In this document: in pieces, positions 1 through 6,830 of the stretch
How the letters are laid out: each line of letters begins with the position of its first letter
Position numbering within the stretch: the first letter of the stretch is position 1
Assembly (NCBI GenBank): GCA_023398615.1
Contig: JAEWSD010000062.1
Location: 1 to 16,510 of the forward strand
From: Bacillota bacterium
Lineage (GTDB): Bacteria > Bacillota > Clostridia > Lachnospirales > Lachnospiraceae
DNA length: 16,510 nt
Direction of reading: 5' to 3'
Translations under genes and position numbers: made by a program
Notes under the pieces: generated by a model
What the model saw: only the letters and a program-made list of their open reading frames with translations
Told to the model about the DNA's origin: nothing
The model's database searches: none

Positions 1-77
1 ATTTGAACGTCACATACAAATGCACTTATTGTATGTGTAAGTCAAATAATTTCAGCAAATTGTAGAGGCAGCTGAAA
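1..77 (-). other. Two stem-loops downstream of the nucleoside permease operon
   Basis: Positions 11-19 (CACATACAA) and 29-37 (TTGTATGTG) form a perfect 9-bp inverted repeat with a 9-nt loop. Outer arms at 1-6 and 42-47 (ATTTGA/TCAAAT) extend it beyond an internal mismatch. A second repeat pairs 50-56 (TTTCAGC) with 71-77 (GCTGAAA). Both lie 70-146 nt after the last gene of the deo/nup operon, where a terminator is expected. Neither is followed by a convincing U-tract on the minus strand inside the window, and the bases after the first one are off the edge. Terminator function is therefore only possible. Nothing else is recognised in 78-146. Confidence 0.35.
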
Positions 78-146
78 CACACAGGAACATCAGCAGACAC
101 AAAAAGGAGTTTCGCAATTACCTAATAAGCATTATTAACCAAATTA

Positions 147-1100
147 TTACCGGCTGCCTTTATCATAAGGGATTCCTTCCGCTCTCGGCGCCTGAGAATT
201 CTTTGAAGAGAATGCCAATATAATAAGAGTTGCAATATAAGGTATCATTTTATAAATCTCATTGGAAACCGACAGGCCCTTTAAAAAGGGAATCGCCGAA
301 TAGGCTGAGGCAAACGTCTTCATAACACCAAAGAAAAATGCCGCAAAAAATATCTTCTTTGTCCTCCATTGCCCGAAGATCAATACCGCTAATGCCAGGA
401 AACCGTATCCGGCAACCGTTGCATTAAAATTGGTCGAAGTCGGTACAATGAATACCAGTCCGCCGATTCCGGCCAATACTCCCGATATGATTACACCGGC
501 ATAGCGAATCCTGGCAACATTGATGCCGACGGAATCCGCTGCCTGCGGAAACTCCCCGCAGGAACGAAGTCTTAAGCCGAATCTGGTCCGGTTTATTACA
601 ATTCCGGTAATTATTACGATAAGGAAACCAAGGTAGGTAGTAATGTAGCAGTTCTGAAACAAAATTGGTCCCAGGACAGGGATATCGCCCAGAACCGGTA
701 CCTTTGCAATGTGGAAGGTATCCACGAATTGAATCTGCTGTACGCCCTGCGCCATTCTGGCGGCAAAAACCGCAAAGGCAGGCGCAAACATATTGAGGGC
801 CGTGCCGCTGATCGTCTGGTCGGCTTTCAGGTTAACGGATGCAAACGCGTGTAAAATGGAAAAAAGACCGCCGGATATTCCGGCAATCAGAACAGCCAGC
901 AAAAGCAGGATCTGTCCGCTCAACCTGTTCTGAAACAGGTTGATAAACGTAATGCTTGCAAAGCCTCCGATAACCATGATGCCTTCCAGGGCGATATTTA
1001 TGATCCCGCTCCGCTCCGAGAACATACCGCCAAGTGCTACGATAAGCAGAGGAATTGCAAAAAACATCGTTTGCTGTACGATAAAATATAACACTTCCAT
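147..1100 (-). CDS. nupQ: Nucleoside ABC transporter permease, NupQ type
   Basis: This 317-residue, very hydrophobic protein is the second membrane subunit of a BMP-type nucleoside importer (BPD_transp_2 family) in the cytoplasmic membrane. Its length is close to that of B. subtilis NupQ (YufQ). About eight to nine membrane segments can be read. The family-typical cytoplasmic loop TRFGLRLRSCGEFPQAADSVG, the ABC-contact (EAA-like) region, is present around residues 170-190, followed by GINVARIRYAGVIISG. The ATG overlaps the stop of the preceding permease gene by one base (TGATG) and has a purine-rich AGGAGGAGAAAAG ribosome site, so the two are translationally coupled. It is the last gene of the deo-nup operon. 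The subfamily also contains permeases for other purine-type ligands; nucleoside specificity is inferred from the deoC/deoD neighbours. Confidence 0.88.
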   Translation of the reverse strand: MEVLYFIVQQTMFFAIPLLIVALGGMFSERSGIINIALEGIMVIGGFASITFINLFQNRLSGQILLLLAVLIAGISGGLFSILHAFASVNLKADQTISGTALNMFAPAFAVFAARMAQGVQQIQFVDTFHIAKVPVLGDIPVLGPILFQNCYITTYLGFLIVIITGIVINRTRFGLRLRSCGEFPQAADSVGINVARIRYAGVIISGVLAGIGGLVFIVPTSTNFNATVAGYGFLALAVLIFGQWRTKKIFFAAFFFGVMKTFASAYSAIPFLKGLSVSNEIYKMIPYIATLIILAFSSKNSQAPRAEGIPYDKGSR

Positions 1101-2203
1101 CAGCTTTTCTCCTCCTTTACCGTCTTCAAAGATTTTCTGCCGAAGCGGCTGATAAAGCTCTTAAACAGTAATGCAAATGCACCGCAGTAAATGATCGCCG
1201 ATATGATGATATCGATTACTTCCGGCACAAAGGAATACAATTGAATGTTAAAACCCCCAACCGTGATATGCGCTATAAACAACCCTGCAAACAGTATACC
1301 GACCGGATTGGACATTCCAAGCAAGGCTACCGATATGCCGCTGAAGCCTTGCGATGCCAGGATATCAACTACCTGCAGGTATTTACCGGAGCCCGCAAGG
1401 TAAAGGATTCCTCCGCCCAGGCCGGATAATGCGCCTGCTATCACCATCGACAGGATAATATTTCTTTTGGCATTGATACCGGCATACCTGCTTGCCTCTT
1501 TGCTGTGCCCGCAGGCCTTTAGTTCATAACCGAAGGTAGTTTTATTCAGAATAACATAAATTAAGGCAACGACCAGAATGGCTATAAGGATACTGATATT
1601 CATATTAGAGCTATGGAATAACCGGTCAAGGCCTGCCTTTGGAATATTGGCTCCGGCTGCTACCGGAACACTCTGGTTCTTTACCGGATCGAACACGAAT
1701 TGAACAATCAGCATATTTACCAGATACATTCCGATATAGTTCAGCATGATCGAGGTAATTACCTCATTCACATTAGATAGTGCCTTCAGGATACCGGGAA
1801 CCATTCCCCAAACCGCACCTGCCAGGGTTGCACCCAACAACGCTGCGATCCAATGCAAACCGGGCGGCAGGAAGGTCCATTTCACCCCAATGTAGACGGC
1901 CGCAAAGGCACCCATTGTAAACTGGCCCGAAGACCCTATGTTAAACAGGCCGGTTTTAAACGCAAAGCCCACGGAAAGACCGGTCAATATAATGGGTGTT
2001 GCCATATAAAGCACCTGACCGATGCCTGCCATGCCATCCGTAAAACCGCCCAGTATGATCGTAAAAAAAGCGGGAAAGGCCTCGCCGATATTGGTAAAGA
2101 GAAGGATTAGCAGGCCAAAAAGCAGGCCGACTGCAATCGCAAGAATTGAAGCAAAGAAATCCTTACCGCCTTTACTGTTTAATATATTAAGCTTCCTTTT
2201 CAT
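1100..2203 (-). CDS. nupP: Nucleoside ABC transporter permease, NupP type
   Basis: This 367-residue polytopic membrane protein of the BPD_transp_2 family is the first permease of the importer, expected to pair with the downstream permease and sit on the double ATPase. A short basic N-terminus (MKRKLN) precedes the first membrane segment. The cytoplasmic ABC-contact loop reads TTFGYELKACGHSKEASRYAG around residues 220-240, matching the equivalent loop of its partner. Length and gene order agree with B. subtilis NupP (YufP). The start lies inside the 3' end of the ATPase gene (17-base overlap) and its AAAGGAG ribosome site is within that upstream coding sequence, indicating coupled translation. 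No broken or missing parts were seen. Confidence 0.88.
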   Translation of the reverse strand: MKRKLNILNSKGGKDFFASILAIAVGLLFGLLILLFTNIGEAFPAFFTIILGGFTDGMAGIGQVLYMATPIILTGLSVGFAFKTGLFNIGSSGQFTMGAFAAVYIGVKWTFLPPGLHWIAALLGATLAGAVWGMVPGILKALSNVNEVITSIMLNYIGMYLVNMLIVQFVFDPVKNQSVPVAAGANIPKAGLDRLFHSSNMNISILIAILVVALIYVILNKTTFGYELKACGHSKEASRYAGINAKRNIILSMVIAGALSGLGGGILYLAGSGKYLQVVDILASQGFSGISVALLGMSNPVGILFAGLFIAHITVGGFNIQLYSFVPEVIDIIISAIIYCGAFALLFKSFISRFGRKSLKTVKEEKS

Positions 2204-3725
2204 AGTTCACGCTCCTTTTCGACCCAGACATATAAAGCCCCAGCTCCTGTACCGTTATCTCCTTGGGGTTCAGGTCCGCCACAATCTCACCTTCAAAGAT
2301 TACAAGGATGCGGTCGCTTACCTCCATGACTTCCTCCAGCTCCAGGGATACCAAAAGCACCCCTTTCCCGGTGTCACGCTGGGCAATCAACTGCTTATGG
2401 ATATATTCCGTCGCGCCGATATCAAGACCTCTTGTCGGCTGTACCGCTATAACAATATCCGGATTCCGGTCCAGCTCCCTGGCTACAATGACCTTCTGCT
2501 GGTTGCCTCCCGACATATCCCGTACGGTCGAATCTTCCCCCTGTCCGCTCCGGATATCATATTGTGCAATTAATCGCTTTGCATATTCGCGTACTGCTCC
2601 GAATTTTATCATCCCTTTTTTCTGGAAGCACGGTTCGAAATAAGTCTGTAAAACCGCGTTCTCCTGCAGATTATAGTCAAGAATAAGGCCGTGCTTATGC
2701 CGGTCTTCCGGAATATGGGACATGCCTGAAACCGACCTTCTGCGGACAGAGGCTTTCGTAATGTCTTTGCCGTTGAGAAAAATCCTGCCCTGACTTACCG
2801 GAAGCAACCCGGTTATGCCATAAACGAGATCCGACTGTCCGTTTCCGTCAATCCCGGCAATACACACGATCTCGCCGGCCTTAACATGGAACGAAACATT
2901 ATTTAACGTATTCTTTCGGGTAATTCTCGACTTGACGGTCAGATTTTGAACCTCCAATACCGTACTGCCGGGCTTGCCTTCGGATTTTTCCAAATGGAAG
3001 TTAATTTTTCTGCCGACCATCATTTCAGACATTTCTTCCTTTGTCGTCGGCTCCACATCTACCGTACCGATATATTTCCCTTTTCTGAGAACGGTGCAGC
3101 GGTCGGCCACCGTTTTTATTTCGTTTAATTTATGTGAAATAAATATAATAGACTTTCCCTCATCTACTAAATTCCTCATAATTTTCATTAATTCATCGAT
3201 TTCCTGCGGCGTCAGAACCGCCGTCGGCTCATCAAAAATCAAAATGTCATTATCGCAGTATAACATTTTGAGTATTTCCACCCTTTGCTGCATACCTACC
3301 GTAATATCTGAAATATAGGCATCCGGGTCAATTCTTAACTGGTAACGGTTGCTTAAGTCCAATACCTTCTTCCTTGCCTCATCCATCCTTAAGAAACCGT
3401 TGCTTACGGTTTCTCTTCCCAAAACAATACTTTCCAAAACGGTAAAATTGTGTACCAGCTTAAAATGCTGATGCACCATCCCTATATTCAGGCTGTTTGC
3501 ATCGTTCGGATTATTAATCCTGACGGTTTTCCCATTGATCCTGATTTCACCCTCCTCTGCCTGGTACAAGCCAAACAGCACGCTCATTAAAGTGGATTTG
3601 CCTGCACCGTTCTCCCCCAGCAATGCATGAATTTCACCTTTTTTAACCTTAAGAGTAACGTCATCAAGCGCTTTGAAGCTTCCAAATACCTTTGTAATAT
3701 GATTCATTTCTATCACATATTCCAT
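2187..3725 (-). CDS. nupO: Nucleoside ABC transporter ATP-binding protein (two ABC domains), NupO type
   Basis: This 512-residue protein energises nucleoside import from the cytoplasmic face. It has two fused ABC domains. The first is canonical: Walker A GENGAGKST (37-45), signature VGMQQ (143-147), Walker B ILIFDEP (161-167) and H-loop His198. The second is degenerate in the way usual for sugar/nucleoside importers: GIDGNGQSDL (291-300) lacks the Walker A Lys, the signature SGGNQQ (405-410) is intact, and IVIAVQP (424-430) has Gln for the catalytic Glu. The start chosen is ATG 3725, which has AGGAGG six bases upstream. A longer reading to 3809 would translate a palindromic intergenic hairpin and is rejected. 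The gene overlaps the next permease by 17 bases. The BMP-type binding-protein gene lies immediately upstream. Confidence 0.92.
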   Translation of the reverse strand: MEYVIEMNHITKVFGSFKALDDVTLKVKKGEIHALLGENGAGKSTLMSVLFGLYQAEEGEIRINGKTVRINNPNDANSLNIGMVHQHFKLVHNFTVLESIVLGRETVSNGFLRMDEARKKVLDLSNRYQLRIDPDAYISDITVGMQQRVEILKMLYCDNDILIFDEPTAVLTPQEIDELMKIMRNLVDEGKSIIFISHKLNEIKTVADRCTVLRKGKYIGTVDVEPTTKEEMSEMMVGRKINFHLEKSEGKPGSTVLEVQNLTVKSRITRKNTLNNVSFHVKAGEIVCIAGIDGNGQSDLVYGITGLLPVSQGRIFLNGKDITKASVRRRSVSGMSHIPEDRHKHGLILDYNLQENAVLQTYFEPCFQKKGMIKFGAVREYAKRLIAQYDIRSGQGEDSTVRDMSGGNQQKVIVARELDRNPDIVIAVQPTRGLDIGATEYIHKQLIAQRDTGKGVLLVSLELEEVMEVSDRILVIFEGEIVADLNPKEITVQELGLYMSGSKRSVNYEKEA

Positions 3726-3753
3726 TGCAGTCCTCCTAAGCATTTTAAGAACA

Positions 3754-3802
3754 GGCTGTTGCAATAACTCATAATTACCATATTTTGAGTTTTGCAACAG
3801 CC
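3754..3802 (-). repeat. 49-bp near-perfect palindrome between nupN and nupO
   Basis: Positions 3754-3770 (GGCTGTTGCAATAACTC) and 3787-3802 (GAGTTTTGCAACAGCC) are inverted copies differing by one bulged base, with a 16-nt AT-rich loop. On the transcribed minus strand the hairpin is followed by TGTTCTT, a weak U-rich stretch, and then the nupO ribosome site 16-21 bases further on. It could be a leaky terminator, an mRNA 3'-end stabiliser for the binding-protein message, or a small palindromic repeat. Its GGCTGTTGCAA end resembles the ends of some insertion sequences, but no target duplication or transposase was seen. Confidence 0.75.
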
Positions 3803-3826
3803 CCTTCACAAAATTATGCTCTGATT

Positions 3827-3858
3827 GTCACAGGTCAGCCTTACGGCTAAACTGCAAC
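3827..3858 (-). other. Long intercistronic stem-loop with GUAA tetraloop
   Basis: On the minus strand GTTGCAGTTTAGCC (3858-3845) can pair with GGCTGACCTGTGAC (3840-3827) around a GTAA loop. This gives a 14-position stem with one mismatch and three G-U pairs. It begins 18 bases after the nupN stop codon. There is no following U-tract, so it is more likely a 3'-end protecting or processing structure than an intrinsic terminator. It lies next to the larger palindrome at 3754-3802. Confidence 0.6.
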
Positions 3859-3876
3859 CTTTGATTCTATGCCGAA

Positions 3877-4953
3877 CTACTGAACGAGTTCTACAACAAC
3901 CTTAGCAATCGGTAACTTGCTTGCATCTTCCGCAGCCGTATCATTTCCGATCGTAATTTCTTTATTCACGATCTTTTGGTAGATCGAATCATAGTCGGCC
4001 TGCGTAAACTGTGTAAACTTGGAGGATTTCATAGGAAGCTGAACGCCTTCGGTCCCGGCATCCAAAGATACTGTCGTGCCTCCGGGGAAGCTGCCCGCAT
4101 AGAAGCTTGCCAATCCGTCGTAAACCGATTTGGAAAGGTTCTTCATGGAAGACGTGATAACGGTAGCCGATTCGGAAGACTGATCAACATCTACACCGAT
4201 TACCTTGGCGCCTGCTGCTTCCGCCGCCTTCATAACAGAGTTTCCAACCGCTCCGCCGCATGCAAAAATGAGTTCGGTGCCTTCACTATACCAGGAAGCC
4301 GCTTTTGTCTGGTTTTCCGGTGTCGCATCAAAATTGCCTACGTAGGTATATTTTATCTGAATCGCACCGTCCTCCAGGCCTAACTCCTGTGCCGCATATT
4401 CCGAGCCTTGTACGAATCCGTAGCCATAACGGATTACTGCCGGCAGGGCAACACCGCCCATGAATCCCAGTTTCGTATATCCATCCTTCACGGCGGCATA
4501 ACCTGCCAGGAATCCGGCTTCCTGCTCCGCATAAAAGATAGAATAAGTATTTTCCGCTATAACAGGGGTGTAATCCTCCTGACTGACATGAGGCACACCG
4601 TCCAGGATAATGAATTTTGTATCCGGATATTTACTTTGTGCATTATAAACAGGCACCTCAAATAAATACCCCGGGCAAACGATTATTTTGGCACCGGCCT
4701 TTATAGCTAAGTCAATCGATACCATATAGGCATCATCCGATTTCTCGGTTGGCTTATAGTATTTATAGGTTTTATTATTATCCTTCGCATAGGCTTCCAC
4801 ACCTTCCCAGGCTCCCTGGTTAAAGGATTTGTCATCAATCGTACCGATGTCCGTAATCAAAGCTACCTCATACGATTTCTTCGAACATGCCCCTAAAGAT
4901 AGAACCATCATAACCACTAACAATAAACTGATTACCTTTTTTGATAATTTCAT
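3877..4953 (-). CDS. nupN: BMP-family nucleoside-binding lipoprotein, NupN/PnrA type
   Basis: This 358-residue extracellular solute-binding lipoprotein captures nucleosides and delivers them to the membrane permeases. It has a lysine-rich N-terminus, a hydrophobic segment (residues 7-20) and a lipobox LGAC with the lipidated Cys at position 23. The mature domain opens with the BMP-family signature VALITDIGTIDDKSFNQGAW (30-49), and GVDVDQ and GFMGG segments typical of the fold follow. GAGGG precedes the ATG by about seven bases. The gene is third in the operon, after deoC and deoD, which supports a purine (deoxy)nucleoside ligand. The BMP family (B. subtilis NupN, Treponema PnrA) binds purine nucleosides; the exact ligand here is inferred. 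Two stem-loops after the stop codon probably favour expression of this gene over nupOPQ. Confidence 0.92.
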   Translation of the reverse strand: MKLSKKVISLLLVVMMVLSLGACSKKSYEVALITDIGTIDDKSFNQGAWEGVEAYAKDNNKTYKYYKPTEKSDDAYMVSIDLAIKAGAKIIVCPGYLFEVPVYNAQSKYPDTKFIILDGVPHVSQEDYTPVIAENTYSIFYAEQEAGFLAGYAAVKDGYTKLGFMGGVALPAVIRYGYGFVQGSEYAAQELGLEDGAIQIKYTYVGNFDATPENQTKAASWYSEGTELIFACGGAVGNSVMKAAEAAGAKVIGVDVDQSSESATVITSSMKNLSKSVYDGLASFYAGSFPGGTTVSLDAGTEGVQLPMKSSKFTQFTQADYDSIYQKIVNKEITIGNDTAAEDASKLPIAKVVVELVQ

Positions 4954-4983
4954 TATAATTCCCTCCCTGAATCCACATTTGAT

Positions 4984-4998
4984 AACCGGAATCCGGTT
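4984..4998. repeat. 15-bp perfect palindrome in the nupN leader
   Basis: AACCGGA-A-TCCGGTT is a perfect inverted repeat with a one-base centre. It lies about 16 bases upstream of the nupN ribosome binding site, in the 165-bp gap between deoD and nupN. It could be an operator or a short hairpin (6-bp stem, 3-nt loop) near the ribosome site. The same palindrome was not noticed elsewhere in the window. Confidence 0.5.
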
Positions 4999-5105
4999 CT
5001 CCTCAACTTGAAAATTTTCTTCCTGTCACCTAACTAACTCATTCGTATGATTCAACCTGTTCTTCCCTGCGCTCCTTTCCTTTCGTTTTATTTATAGCAA
5101 TCCGC

Positions 5106-5132
5106 ATTATAAAGACGGTCACGCTATTTCAA
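5106..5132 (-). promoter_or_regulatory. Possible weak internal promoter before nupN
   Basis: On the minus strand TTGAAA (5132-5127) and TATAAT (5111-5106) occur with a 15-bp spacer, overlapping the end of deoD. The -10 is perfect but the spacing is short, so activity is doubtful. If used, it would let the transporter be expressed apart from deoC/deoD. The remaining 165-bp gap upstream of nupN is purine-rich with no other promoter seen. Confidence 0.25.
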
Positions 5133-5826
5133 GTGCTATCTTCATCATGTTATGAAAGCTCGTCTGCCTCTCCTCCGCCGTGGTAGATTCTCCGGTTACC
5201 AGAGAATCCGAAATCGTACAGATAGCCAGCGCATTCTTTCCTGCACGCGCCGCATTCATATACAAGGCGGCAGCCTCCATTTCCACACACAAGACTCCCA
5301 TCTTCGACCATTTCATGGTTCCCTGCGAATCATCATAAAAGGTATCTGAAGATAAGAAATTGCCTACTTTATAATTGATATTCCCTATTGCCTCCGCTGC
5401 GGCAATCGCTTTCTTAAGCAATTCAAAGGAAGCAATCGGGGCAAATGTCCCCGGCAGCTCAAACTGGCTTGCATAGCCGGAGTTCGTGCAGGCTCCCATA
5501 GCAAAAGCGATATCCCTTATCTTCAAATCCTTATGCATGGAGCCCGAGGTACCGATACGTATAATATTATCCACATCATAGAAATGAAATAATTCATAGG
5601 AATATATCCCTATGGACGGCATACCCATGCCGCTTGCCATAACGGATACCGGCTTCCCCTTATACTTTCCGGTATATCCGTTAATTCCGCGGACGGCATT
5701 CACCAATACCGCGTCCTCCAGATAATTGTCCGCTACGAATTTTGCACGCAAAGGATCTCCAGGCATTAATACCGTCCTGGCAAAATCGCCGGAGCCCGCC
5801 GAAATGTGCGGTGTCGGAATACTCAT
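5119..5826 (-). CDS. deoD: Purine nucleoside phosphorylase, hexameric DeoD type
   Basis: This 235-residue cytoplasmic enzyme cleaves purine ribo- and deoxyribonucleosides with phosphate to free base and (deoxy)ribose-1-phosphate. The length is that of bacterial DeoD (about 235-239). Family marks seen are PTPHISA at the N-terminus, MPGDPLRAKF (21-30, phosphate/ribose site), ASGMGMPSIGIYSYEL (64-79), RIGTSG (90-95), VEMEAAALY (181-189) with the sugar-binding Met-Glu, and Asp207/Arg220, corresponding to the catalytic Asp204/Arg217 pair of E. coli DeoD. ATG 5826 is chosen because GAAAGAAGGG lies just before it. An in-frame ATG at 5853 has no ribosome site and would add nine atypical residues. It follows deoC after a 75-bp gap and precedes the transporter genes, so import and cleavage are co-transcribed. 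Confidence 0.95.
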   Translation of the reverse strand: MSIPTPHISAGSGDFARTVLMPGDPLRAKFVADNYLEDAVLVNAVRGINGYTGKYKGKPVSVMASGMGMPSIGIYSYELFHFYDVDNIIRIGTSGSMHKDLKIRDIAFAMGACTNSGYASQFELPGTFAPIASFELLKKAIAAAEAIGNINYKVGNFLSSDTFYDDSQGTMKWSKMGVLCVEMEAAALYMNAARAGKNALAICTISDSLVTGESTTAEERQTSFHNMMKIALEIA

Positions 5827-5901
5827 CTTACCCTTCTTTCCGTATAGAACCATTCTAGGCTTATACTGTATAAATAATAAAATTTTAAAACAAGTTCACT
5901 A

Positions 5902-6567
5902 TTAATAATCTTTTGCCGCCATGCCTTTTATCAGGCTGACCGCAGAGCTCGTACCGATACGCCGGCATCCTTCTCCGATAAATGCTTCAAGATCCGACAG
6001 CTCTCTGATTCCTCCTGCCGCCTTTATTTTGACATCGGGGCCTATATGCTCCTTAAACAGCCGAATATCTTCAATCACTGCGCCTCCGGTGCCAAACCCG
6101 GTCGAAGTCTTTATAAAGTCCGCACCGGCATCGGTAACGGCACGGCACATAGCCAGCTTTTCTTCTTTCGTAAGATAACAGGTTTCAATAATAACCTTTA
6201 AAATCCTGTCACCCACGGTTCTCTTTAAAACGGCTATCTCCTCTTCTACCTTTTTAAAATCACCGTTTTTGACGTCGGTAATATTAATTACCATATCGAT
6301 TTCGCCGGCCCCATCCTCTATCGCCTGCTCGCATTCCGCCTTCTTTGACTTCGTCGAAGCATAGCCGAGGGGGAATCCAACAACCGTACAGATATTGATT
6401 CTGTCTCCGTAGGTATCATGTATCCTCTTTACATAGCAGGGCGGTACACAGACGGAAGCAGTATGATACTCTATTGCTTCCTCACATAATACCCTTATAT
6501 CCTGCCACCTGGCTGTAGGCTTTAAAAGCGTATGGTCAACATATTGTAATATTTCTGAGCCCTTCAT
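5902..6567 (-). CDS. deoC: Deoxyribose-phosphate aldolase
   Basis: This 221-residue class I aldolase (TIM barrel) splits 2-deoxyribose-5-phosphate to glyceraldehyde-3-phosphate and acetaldehyde, the last step of deoxynucleoside breakdown. The size equals typical Firmicutes DeoC. The Schiff-base Lys is 153 in DFIKTSTGFG, the proton-relay Lys is 182 in KIKAAGGIRE, and Asp91 sits in GEIDMVINI. The N-terminal DHTLLKPTA is characteristic. The start is ATG 6567, preceded by GGAG at six bases; in-frame ATGs at 6579 and 6600 lack usable ribosome sites and fall in a leader stem-loop. It is the first gene of the operon, about 145 nt after a strong promoter. No phosphopentomutase gene is present in the window, so dR-1-P to dR-5-P conversion must be encoded elsewhere. 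Confidence 0.95.
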   Translation of the reverse strand: MKGSEILQYVDHTLLKPTARWQDIRVLCEEAIEYHTASVCVPPCYVKRIHDTYGDRINICTVVGFPLGYASTKSKKAECEQAIEDGAGEIDMVINITDVKNGDFKKVEEEIAVLKRTVGDRILKVIIETCYLTKEEKLAMCRAVTDAGADFIKTSTGFGTGGAVIEDIRLFKEHIGPDVKIKAAGGIRELSDLEAFIGEGCRRIGTSSAVSLIKGMAAKDY

Positions 6568-6588
6568 TCTATTCTCCATTCCTGTACG

Positions 6589-6621
6589 GCTTATGCACAT
6601 TTCAAGTTTTCATGCATAAGC
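6589..6621 (-). repeat. Perfect 9-bp inverted repeat just upstream of deoC ribosome site
   Basis: GCTTATGCA (6589-6597) and TGCATAAGC (6613-6621) are exact reverse complements separated by 15 bases. In the deoC leader RNA this gives a stable stem-loop ending 11 bases before the GGAG ribosome site. It also overlaps the end and the stop codon of the small leader ORF. It may control translation initiation or mRNA stability; no known element is recognised. Confidence 0.6.
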
Positions 6622-6692
6622 ACAAAACTGTCGCAGAACCCCAAAAAATAAATACGGGTTGCTGCAAAAGCAACATCCCTATGGTCTTTCAT
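6591..6692 (-). CDS. Possible 33-codon leader ORF upstream of deoC
   Basis: An ATG at 6692 opens a 33-codon frame ending in TAA at 6591, 23 bases before deoC. The predicted peptide begins MKDHRDVAFAATR and is rich in Phe in its middle. The frame runs straight through the terminator-like hairpin and the U-tract, as leader peptides do in translation-coupled attenuators. There is no good ribosome binding site before the ATG (TTTACCCGT) and no run of one diagnostic amino acid. Coding status is therefore uncertain; it may be chance. Confidence 0.3.
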   Translation of the reverse strand: MKDHRDVAFAATRIYFLGFCDSFVLMHENLKCA

Positions 6693-6698
6693 ACGGGT
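6643..6698 (-). promoter_or_regulatory. Putative transcription attenuator in the deoC leader
   Basis: In the minus-strand transcript, GTTGC (6674-6670) pairs with GCAAC (6662-6658). The stem continues across a two-base bulge as ATAGGG against CCGTAT with one mismatch. It is followed at once by TATTTATTTTTT (6654-6643), a good intrinsic-terminator tail. The octamer ACCCGTAT occurs twice, at 6698-6691 and 6659-6652. Both copies can pair with the single ATAGGG (6682-6677), one making a short upstream hairpin and the other closing the terminator. This gives two mutually exclusive folds, the normal layout of an attenuator or riboswitch. No known riboswitch class is recognised. Confidence 0.5.
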
Positions 6699-6718
6699 AA
6701 ATATAATTTTCTAGTTTT

Positions 6719-6747
6719 ATATTATCACTTATTTAAACGACGGTCAA
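6719..6747 (-). promoter_or_regulatory. Sigma-A promoter of the deoC operon
   Basis: On the minus strand TTGACC (6747-6742) is followed by exactly 17 bases and TAATAT (6724-6719). A start near 6712 would give a leader of about 145 nt before deoC. The promoter faces away from the deoR promoter, with about 84 bp between the two -35 boxes. A DeoR-like operator lies nine bases upstream of its -35. Confidence 0.8.
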
Positions 6748-6755
6748 CTAATTTT

Positions 6756-6771
6756 TGTTATACTTCTCACA
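6756..6771. promoter_or_regulatory. Candidate DeoR operator next to the deoC promoter
   Basis: TGTTATACTTCTCACA matches 13 of 16 positions of the E. coli DeoR operator TGTTAGAATTCTAACA (recalled from the literature). It sits just upstream of the deoC -35. Its centre is 31 bp from the middle site and 95 bp from the site in the deoR promoter. Confidence 0.5.
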
Positions 6772-6786
6772 TTTATCATATGATTT

Positions 6787-6802
6787 TGTTCGAATCGTAA
6801 CT
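6787..6802. promoter_or_regulatory. Candidate auxiliary DeoR operator
   Basis: TGTTCGAATCGTAACT matches 12 of 16 positions of the E. coli DeoR operator. It lies midway in the divergent region, 64 bp centre-to-centre from the deoR-promoter site. It is the weakest of the three candidates. A separate short palindrome CTGAT-AAA-ATCAG is at 6811-6823. Confidence 0.35.
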
Positions 6803-6830
6803 TTGAATCCCTGATAAAATCAGATATTCA

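Noticed and set aside
3754..3802. Terminal repeats of an insertion sequence
   Set aside because: The ends resemble IS termini, but only 16 bases separate the arms, there is no transposase remnant and no target-site duplication.
3726..3809. N-terminal extension of the ABC ATPase by 28 residues
   Set aside because: The extension would translate the 3754-3802 palindrome and lacks family similarity; ATG 3725 has AGGAGG at ideal spacing.
6568..6712. Purine or 2'-deoxyguanosine riboswitch in the deoC leader
   Set aside because: The three-way-junction core with its conserved loop sequences was not found; the structure seen is two hairpins with alternative pairing.
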